A stretch of 12,743 nt of DNA from the NCBI GenBank assembly GCA_016296785.1, contig JAEDHX010000062.1, positions 1 through 12,743 on the forward strand. Reading direction: 5' to 3'. Positions 6,888 through 12,743 of this stretch are shown here, in pieces (the first letter of the stretch is position 1; each line of letters starts with the position of its first letter). The notes beneath the pieces were generated by a model that had not been told where the DNA came from, did not search any database, and was given only the letters and a program-made list of their open reading frames with translations. The DNA is from Coprococcus sp. (GTDB taxonomy: Bacteria > Bacillota > Clostridia > Lachnospirales > Lachnospiraceae). A program made the translations under genes and the position numbers.

Positions 6888-9062
6888 CTATTTATCCTGC
6901 TTATAGGCAATATATGCCTCTGTAAGTGAATAGCTACTTGGGGTAATCATATCAAAGTCACCAAATCCATCCACATATTCATTATATTTGAACGCATCAG
7001 TATCTTCACCTTCTACCCAGTAATATCTATCAGCACCATTTGATTCATCTAAAGAAGCATATCCTAATTTACTAAAACCATTTTCATCCAAATGGTAGAA
7101 TTCGCACGCATAAAGTCCTCCGGAAATAGAACTCGTAATGATTATGTTATGTGTATCTGACTGATATCCGGCTTCGCTTCTTGACACTAGCGAATCCGGA
7201 CATGCAATCAATTTTCCATTCTTATATGATAAAACAAAACAATTTCTGACATCACCACATGACAGGATACATTCCGGCATGCCATCTTCATCTATATCAA
7301 GGAGTTCATAACCTAGTATCTCTACATACTGATCCGCATATTTCTGATATTCCTCTAATACTTTTAACAGCTTTGCTTCTTCCGAATCACTTCTAACATA
7401 AGTATAATCACCTGCACCGCCTTCTATTGCATAGCTTTCAGTCCAAAGCTCATCATCAGGACTTATTTGATATTTGTATCCACTCCAAACAATTCGACCT
7501 ATTCCTTCACCACCTAAGTCAGCAAATAAACCTTTATGAGGTACTATGTAATGTAATGTTGTACCATTATATAGCTCTACAACAGGCGATTTGTGAAATA
7601 CCTCATCCAGAGATTTGTCATGCATATATCCGCATTCACTGCAGACAAACAACTCTATTTCATTTCCAATTGTGCCTACACCACCACCATTATCTATCCA
7701 TGTTCCTGCATATGCTTCTCTAACCTTATTCGGAATATCACTCTTTTCAAATGAATAACTGGTTCCATCTGAAACATCCACAATAATGGATTTGTCATCC
7801 TTTACTGTAAACTTATATTCACTCTCATAATCTACATTAAAAACCTTAAAGTATCCGGGGCCATCTAAAAATGCCCATTTATCAAGATGATTTATGATTC
7901 CATAATCATAACCTATCGAATAGTATATTGTGAAGCCCTCTGAACCACCGCTTACGTTATATCCAATATACATTGCAGCATTATCAGCCTGCCAATAACC
8001 AAGAATAGGTGATTTTTCACTAACTAATTGAACATAGCTGTAACCACTGTTTGCTTCTATATCAACCTTTTCTTTTTCACCTGAATAATATTTTTCAGAA
8101 ACAGATGGATACACCTGCCATTCATCACTTCTTTCATCCGACGAAATGTATATTACCACATCTTGGTCCTCTGTAATTTTAAATGCATACCCAGCGGCAC
8201 CATCTTCAACATTGCGTATTTTGGCCGATTTCTCCATATACTCATCATATTTATCCTGGAACGATTGTGGCAGATATTGCAAATCATTTTCCAACGAAAT
8301 AACAACATTACCATTATACATCTCCATATCCGACCATATATAATCATATGCAAGACATTCAGTTATAGCATCATATATACTCTTTGCCTGCTCAATATCA
8401 TCCTTTTGTCTTTCAGATTTGATTAATTGCATTAATCCCGGAAGAATATACCAGTCCCTACCAGACTTATATATGATAACCTTTGATAATTCTTCTACAT
8501 CATCATCCTTACAATCCACTTCAAGATTTGCTACAGCAATCTCTTCATATGTAATATCAAGCTCATCAAATAATATGTCTTCTATATCATCACAAAGGTA
8601 CTCATCATATTCTTTTGCATCTACAGCATCAATAAACTTTAATGAAACCTTACCGTAATCACTTCTTAAGTCCTTACTCCATGAAACAAAATCAAAATCA
8701 TCTTTTTTAAATAGCTTTTTTGCATCATTTATCTGATCCTTAGGAAACATTAAAGAAAGCATACTATCTTTATCTTTCTCATTAAATGCCTTCTCATATT
8801 TTGTAACTACTTTCTCCTTTGATCTTCCCACAAACAAAAAGAAGCATGTTACAAAACCTGCAATAACAACAAAGCTTATAATTGATATTAGTGCAATCAA
8901 TTTTATCTTTTTCCTGCTTGATGGCGTCTTTGGGGCCTTAGGAGCCTGTGGCGGTTTTGGTGGTTCCGGCATTATTGGTGCCTGTGGCATCATAGGCATT
9001 TCCGACATTATTGGCGCTTGTGGCATTCCTTGAGTTTCATTTTCACTATTTCCGTTTTCCAT
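6888..9062 (-). CDS. Membrane-anchored extracytoplasmic protein of unknown function
   Basis: Not assigned to a function. The protein has 724 residues. A cytoplasmic Pro/Met-rich head (1-48) with the MPQAPIM motif twice (13-19, 25-31) is followed by a basic patch and one TM segment (about 53-78), so most of the protein should lie outside. Residues about 82-215 look like a small alpha+beta (NTF2/DUF4878-like) domain that often follows such anchors in Firmicutes. Mid-protein is a beta-rich region including ILGYWQAD, reminiscent of lipocalin-type lipoprotein domains, and a single CSECGYMHD CxxC motif. The C-terminal part has LLDIDEDG (587-594), an Asp-rich loop like calcium-binding VCBS/FG-GAP motifs. 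ATG at 9062 has the RBS TAGGAGGA, whose TAG is the stop of the GGDEF gene, so the two genes are translationally close. No terminator is visible between this stop and the next promoter. Confidence 0.8.
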   Translation of the reverse strand: MENGNSENETQGMPQAPIMSEMPMMPQAPIMPEPPKPPQAPKAPKTPSSRKKIKLIALISIISFVVIAGFVTCFFLFVGRSKEKVVTKYEKAFNEKDKDSMLSLMFPKDQINDAKKLFKKDDFDFVSWSKDLRSDYGKVSLKFIDAVDAKEYDEYLCDDIEDILFDELDITYEEIAVANLEVDCKDDDVEELSKVIIYKSGRDWYILPGLMQLIKSERQKDDIEQAKSIYDAITECLAYDYIWSDMEMYNGNVVISLENDLQYLPQSFQDKYDEYMEKSAKIRNVEDGAAGYAFKITEDQDVVIYISSDERSDEWQVYPSVSEKYYSGEKEKVDIEANSGYSYVQLVSEKSPILGYWQADNAAMYIGYNVSGGSEGFTIYYSIGYDYGIINHLDKWAFLDGPGYFKVFNVDYESEYKFTVKDDKSIIVDVSDGTSYSFEKSDIPNKVREAYAGTWIDNGGGVGTIGNEIELFVCSECGYMHDKSLDEVFHKSPVVELYNGTTLHYIVPHKGLFADLGGEGIGRIVWSGYKYQISPDDELWTESYAIEGGAGDYTYVRSDSEEAKLLKVLEEYQKYADQYVEILGYELLDIDEDGMPECILSCGDVRNCFVLSYKNGKLIACPDSLVSRSEAGYQSDTHNIIITSSISGGLYACEFYHLDENGFSKLGYASLDESNGADRYYWVEGEDTDAFKYNEYVDGFGDFDMITPSSYSLTEAYIAYKQDK

Positions 9063-9074
9063 TAGTATATCCTC

Positions 9075-11210
9075 CTAACTCTTCCTTCGTATCTTCCCTT
9101 TTTGTCTATAGCATTCTTCTTTATCTTTATACATAAGCTTATCTGCTAATTCTTTCATATCAGTAATAGTCATTTCTTCATGCTCGTTACCAATAACATA
9201 TCCTTTTGATATTGATAACTCACATTCATGACTACCTGACCATATCTCCTGAAGATGTTCAAATGTATTAATTGCATCTATTAAGGTATCTTTACTACAC
9301 CTAAGTATTGCAACAAACTCATCTCCACCAATTCTGTATATCTTACCAAGCTTGCCCATTGATGTCCGAATGGAATCAGCTGCTCCTATAATCAATTCAT
9401 CACCTGCAAGATGACCGAAATTGTCATTTACATACTTAAGCCCATTCACGTCCATCATTACCATAATAATATCTGAAACAGAATTTTCATTTAATATTAA
9501 TTTGCAATCCTCTTCATAAGCCCGTCTATTATAAAGTCCTGTAAGTTCATCAACAAGAGACATCTTTCTCCTTTCAATAATCTCTTTGGAAGCCTTTCGG
9601 TCACGAATATATATTACAAAAAAGACTATTCCCATCATGATAATACCAATAACAAAAATAATTATTGCTGAAATAGTCATACTAAATACGCTAATCTTAT
9701 CCGGATTTTTGTCTTCTACAACAAGATACCAGTCAAGATCCTTCATATATTTAGTCATACGACTGGTTTTGCCCATCTGCTCATACAGAAAATCCGCAGC
9801 ATCTACTTTATCAAAATATGAATTATCAAGATAGTCCTTCTCAATCCTTGTGGCATCAGAATCCACCTGGATCAAACCGTCCTTGTCAATAAGATCAATC
9901 TTTATATCATACTTTTTCTCGTATTTAACGAGTAAATTTTGGAGTGATGTCATCTCAACACCAACACCGCAAACACCAATCATTTCTCCATTTTCATCAA
10001 CAAGCTCATTATTAATGAATACGGATAGCTCCCAATGATTAGCCTCATCAGTATCTACATCCAAATCATAATGTTTGCCTTCTTCAAGAAACCATTTATA
10101 CCAAATATCATGGGTATCATTTTCAATATCAATATATTTCGTAATACCATTATATGTATAGTAAGCTCTTGATTTATCACATACGGCAAATACCATCTGA
10201 TATCCAAACCCGTTTCTTATTGAATCTAAATACGCAGCCACATCATCTTCTACAACCTCAGGAGCTTCTTTGCCACTTCTCTTTATGTATTGCATCAGAC
10301 TATAGTCATTTGACATTGTCTCAGCAACTACAATTGGTTTAAGGAATTCATTTTCAATTCCATCACTTACCATATGCGCAATCATCATACTATTATTCTC
10401 AGAATTGCTCAAAGATAACTTTTTGATAGAAATAATACAGGAAACAACTGACGCTCCCATACTTATTATCATAATTACAAACAATACAATAATCTCAAGA
10501 GATTTTCTTTCCTTATATGTTCTCTCTCTTACGCTGCTCCATTCTCTTAGATATGCTGCAAGCATTATAAGCATAGCAATAAATAATCCAATATTAGTTA
10601 CGGATATACCATAAACAAATGTCTGCACAATTATTGCTACGATAGGTGTAAACGTATAGCATAATAATGCCAGAAACAATAGCCTGGTTATTGATTTACG
10701 ATACCTGAAACTCATAAAGGTACATACAAGAATACATACTATGCAAAGGGCTGTATATACATACCACCATGTATTTCTATGATAATAATTCTTATCATCA
10801 AAGTAATACATCCATTTGGTAAACAAATTAGCAACGAGTATTATAAGATTAAGGGCAATGCAAATATCAACCATAATTTTATAGACCTTATGAGGCCTTA
10901 TACCCTTTTCTTCGAACAGCTTATACATATATTTAATAAATATGTATGTAAGCATAATATTCATGAAGAATACACCAAAGTTGCTTATTCTTGTCATATA
11001 TATGTTAAGTGTCGCCGTATCTCCTCTGAACATATAAGCGCACGCCTCAAAAAAGAATGCAAATGAAATTAAAAACAGCATTTTCTTAAGGAGCTTCCAG
11101 CTGTCTCTGGCATTTCCATTTATCATAATTATTATGGCAAGCATCAGGCAAATAAATCCACCAAATATCTCCATTGCTGCCTGCGTTATTCCCATATTAA
11201 CAGTATTCAT
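9075..11210 (-). CDS. Membrane diguanylate cyclase: seven-TM region, Cache sensor, GGDEF
   Basis: Predicted to make cyclic di-GMP from two GTP in response to an extracellular signal. The protein has 711 residues from the ATG at 11210. Seven hydrophobic segments fill residues about 10-222 and an eighth lies at about 237-260. A periplasmic-type double Cache domain follows (about 264-505) with IWYKWF (369-374), YDLDVDTDEAN (381-391) and GVCGVGVEM (412-420). TM9 is at about 507-535 and GGDEF at about 550-700. The catalytic parts look intact: DELTGLYNRR (554-563), metal ligand D587 in MMDVNG, NDNFGHLAGDE (595-605) and GGDEF (628-632). The RxxD inhibitory site is absent: the aligned residues are GKLG. 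An in-frame GTG at 11216 is possible; GAGGT spacing favours the ATG. The gene lies 40 nt after the symporter gene and 12 nt before the anchored protein. The Cache motif has the Trp-Tyr pair but not the Arg before it that is typical of amino-acid binders, so the ligand is unknown. Confidence 0.92.
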   Translation of the reverse strand: MNTVNMGITQAAMEIFGGFICLMLAIIIMINGNARDSWKLLKKMLFLISFAFFFEACAYMFRGDTATLNIYMTRISNFGVFFMNIMLTYIFIKYMYKLFEEKGIRPHKVYKIMVDICIALNLIILVANLFTKWMYYFDDKNYYHRNTWWYVYTALCIVCILVCTFMSFRYRKSITRLLFLALLCYTFTPIVAIIVQTFVYGISVTNIGLFIAMLIMLAAYLREWSSVRERTYKERKSLEIIVLFVIMIISMGASVVSCIISIKKLSLSNSENNSMMIAHMVSDGIENEFLKPIVVAETMSNDYSLMQYIKRSGKEAPEVVEDDVAAYLDSIRNGFGYQMVFAVCDKSRAYYTYNGITKYIDIENDTHDIWYKWFLEEGKHYDLDVDTDEANHWELSVFINNELVDENGEMIGVCGVGVEMTSLQNLLVKYEKKYDIKIDLIDKDGLIQVDSDATRIEKDYLDNSYFDKVDAADFLYEQMGKTSRMTKYMKDLDWYLVVEDKNPDKISVFSMTISAIIIFVIGIIMMGIVFFVIYIRDRKASKEIIERRKMSLVDELTGLYNRRAYEEDCKLILNENSVSDIIMVMMDVNGLKYVNDNFGHLAGDELIIGAADSIRTSMGKLGKIYRIGGDEFVAILRCSKDTLIDAINTFEHLQEIWSGSHECELSISKGYVIGNEHEEMTITDMKELADKLMYKDKEECYRQKGKIRRKS

Positions 11211-11250
11211 GTGCACACCTCGCTTCCTCTTCGTTCTATAATATCAGCAT

Positions 11251-12630
11251 CTATTTTTTCTTTTCCTTAACAAGCTTAACCACAACACCCGAAAGCAGGA
11301 ACAGAGCTATAAGATTTGGTATAGCCATCATACCATTAAAGGTCTCTGCTATATCCCACAATAGTCCAAGGTCCATAGTTGCACCTACTATAGCAACAAA
11401 AGAATATATAACTAAAAATGGTCTTACTGATTTATCTCCAAAAACAAACTCAATACATCTTGAGCCGTAAAGACCCCATCCGATTATAGTTGAGAATGCA
11501 AAACAACAAAGCGAAACTGCCGTAAATATTGTAACCCAGCTTCCATATGTTGCCGTAAAACCGGAAATAGTAAGCTCTGCGCCTGCTGCCTGACCATAAA
11601 CAACACCTGTATCGCTACATAATATTACAAGAGCTGTTAACGTACAAATAACAATAGTATCCATAAATACTTCAAATATACCAAACATTCCCTGGTCTAC
11701 TGCATCATCTGTATCAGCACATGCATGGGCAATTGAGCCTGTACCAAGACCTGCTTCATTTGAGAATATACCCCTCGATACGCCCTTTTTCAAGCAAAGA
11801 AATGCACTGCCGACAGCACCGCCTGTAACTGCTCTAGGTGTAAATGCTCCCGTAATAATAGAAGAAAATACTCCGGGCACTCTATTTATATTAAGAATTA
11901 TTACTCCAATTCCCAGCAAAATATATATAACTGCCATAAAAGGAACAAGCTTCTCTGTTACCTGCCCTATTCTCTTGATGCCTCCAAGTAATACAAGTGA
12001 CACAAGTGCTGCTATTAATATTCCAATAACAAGATTTATCTTTTCTGTCTGGCCCTCACCTATTATATTAAAGCTGCTAAGTGCTGAATCTATCGATGCT
12101 ACAATAGTATTAACCTGAGTAGCATTACCTGTACCAAATACTGTAAGCACTCCAAAAACAGCGTACATAACAGCAAGCCATGTCCACTTTTTACCAAGTC
12201 CGTTCTTAATATAATACATAGGACCACCTATATGCTCTCCGTTTGAATTCTTCTCTCTGAAATGAACAGCAAGTGTAACCTCGGCAAACTTAGTACACAT
12301 ACCAAGAAAAGCTGAACACCACATCCAAAAGACAGCTCCCGGTCCGCCAAGCGCAAGTGCACCGGCTACTCCCGCTATATTTCCTGTTCCAACAGTGCCT
12401 GCAAGCGCAGTACACACTGCCTGAAAAGGACTCATCGTTCCATCCTTAGCTTCCTTCTTATCAAAAATCTTCCCTACCGTACTCTTAATAGCCTTAGGGA
12501 ACTTACGAACCTGAAAAAACCTTGTCCTTACAGTAAGGAATATTCCTACTCCCAAAATACATATCATCGCAGGAACACCCCATATAAAATTACTTACAAC
12601 ACTATTAATCTTCTCTATGTACTCAAGCAT
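11251..12630 (-). CDS. AGCS-family sodium:alanine/glycine symporter
   Basis: Imports a small neutral amino acid (alanine or glycine, possibly others) with Na+ across the cytoplasmic membrane. The 459-residue protein has about ten to eleven hydrophobic segments and is of normal family length. Family landmarks are GTVGTGNIAGVAGA (78-91), GGPGAVFWMWCSAFLG (95-110), HIGGPMYYI (133-141) and RGIFSNEAGLGTGSIAHA (286-303), the last two being strongly conserved in AGCS (AlsT/DagA-like) carriers. Start: ATG at 12630, with a GGAGGG about 11 nt upstream, rather far for a Shine-Dalgarno. Only about 40 nt with no hairpin separate its stop from the GGDEF gene, so read-through into that gene is likely. The family is certain; the exact substrate is not visible. 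Confidence 0.95.
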   Translation of the reverse strand: MLEYIEKINSVVSNFIWGVPAMICILGVGIFLTVRTRFFQVRKFPKAIKSTVGKIFDKKEAKDGTMSPFQAVCTALAGTVGTGNIAGVAGALALGGPGAVFWMWCSAFLGMCTKFAEVTLAVHFREKNSNGEHIGGPMYYIKNGLGKKWTWLAVMYAVFGVLTVFGTGNATQVNTIVASIDSALSSFNIIGEGQTEKINLVIGILIAALVSLVLLGGIKRIGQVTEKLVPFMAVIYILLGIGVIILNINRVPGVFSSIITGAFTPRAVTGGAVGSAFLCLKKGVSRGIFSNEAGLGTGSIAHACADTDDAVDQGMFGIFEVFMDTIVICTLTALVILCSDTGVVYGQAAGAELTISGFTATYGSWVTIFTAVSLCCFAFSTIIGWGLYGSRCIEFVFGDKSVRPFLVIYSFVAIVGATMDLGLLWDIAETFNGMMAIPNLIALFLLSGVVVKLVKEKKK

Positions 12631-12666
12631 CTTTCGTACCGCCCTCCACGTATCATTTGTTTCATA

Positions 12667-12682
12667 ATATATTATTCTATCA
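12667..12682 (-). promoter_or_regulatory. Possible extended -10 promoter of the symporter gene
   Basis: On the minus strand, TGATAGAAT (12682-12674) matches an extended -10 element (TGnTATAAT) with one mismatch. It would start transcription about 37 nt before the ATG. No convincing -35 box is seen; the position is occupied by the flanking repeat. Confidence 0.3.
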
Positions 12683-12688
12683 CATTAC

Positions 12689-12743
12689 TCGCCACGGGGA
12701 CAGGTCCCTTGGTCAAAAAATTCGCCACGGGGACAGGTCCCTT
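12689..12743. repeat. Two copies of a 22-bp palindrome-containing repeat at the window edge
   Basis: Identical 22-bp units at 12689-12710 and 12722-12743, separated by 11 bp that include ggtcaaaaaa, give a 33-bp period. The core ggggacaggtccc contains the inverted repeat GGGAC/GTCCC, so each unit, or two units together, can fold. The second copy ends at the last base, so the array may continue outside. It lies upstream of the symporter gene and looks like a dispersed extragenic (REP-like) element. Confidence 0.75.

Noticed and set aside
12689..12743. CRISPR-like repeat-spacer pattern at the right edge
   Set aside because: Only 22-bp units with an 11-bp AT-rich gap and just two copies are visible; the spacing is too short for CRISPR spacers and no cas gene is present.

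Overview
The window suggests a low-GC Gram-positive gut or rumen anaerobe, most likely of the Lachnospiraceae (Bacillota). The evidence is AT-rich DNA, an energy-coupling-factor (ECF) transporter, Lys/Tyr-rich Fn3-like surface domains, a Cache-GGDEF protein and an AGCS sodium/amino-acid symporter. The genus cannot be fixed from this sequence. All six protein-coding genes lie on the minus strand, so the biology reads from right to left.

Right block (12743 to about 6888). Two copies of a palindrome-containing repeat sit at the right edge. They are followed by an AGCS-family symporter (12630-11251), a nine-TM Cache-GGDEF diguanylate cyclase (11210-9075) and a large membrane-anchored extracytoplasmic protein of unknown function (9062-6888). 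The last two genes are separated by 12 nt, and the stop codon of the first overlaps the ribosome binding site of the second.

Left block (6887 to 1 and beyond). This is the interesting part. A cobalamin riboswitch (6721-6836) and a terminator hairpin (6597-6620) lead a four-gene operon. Its genes are: a secreted DUF4430 + alpha/alpha-barrel + Fn3 protein (6541-4235); a membrane-tethered stalk protein ending in a second DUF4430 domain (4220-3237); an ECF T component (3196-2315); and one polypeptide that fuses two ABC ATPase domains to the start of a membrane S component (2300 to past base 1). Spacings of 14, 40 and 14 nt support one transcript.

How the left block may work (inference). DUF4430 is related to the C-terminal beta domain of transcobalamin and intrinsic factor, and the alpha/alpha barrel resembles their alpha domain. 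With B12 riboswitch control and a dedicated ECF importer, the simplest model is a bacterial 'intrinsic factor-like' system. A wall-associated capture protein and a tethered beta-domain protein would scavenge corrinoids and pass them to the ECF transporter, and the operon would be switched off when cobalamin is plentiful.
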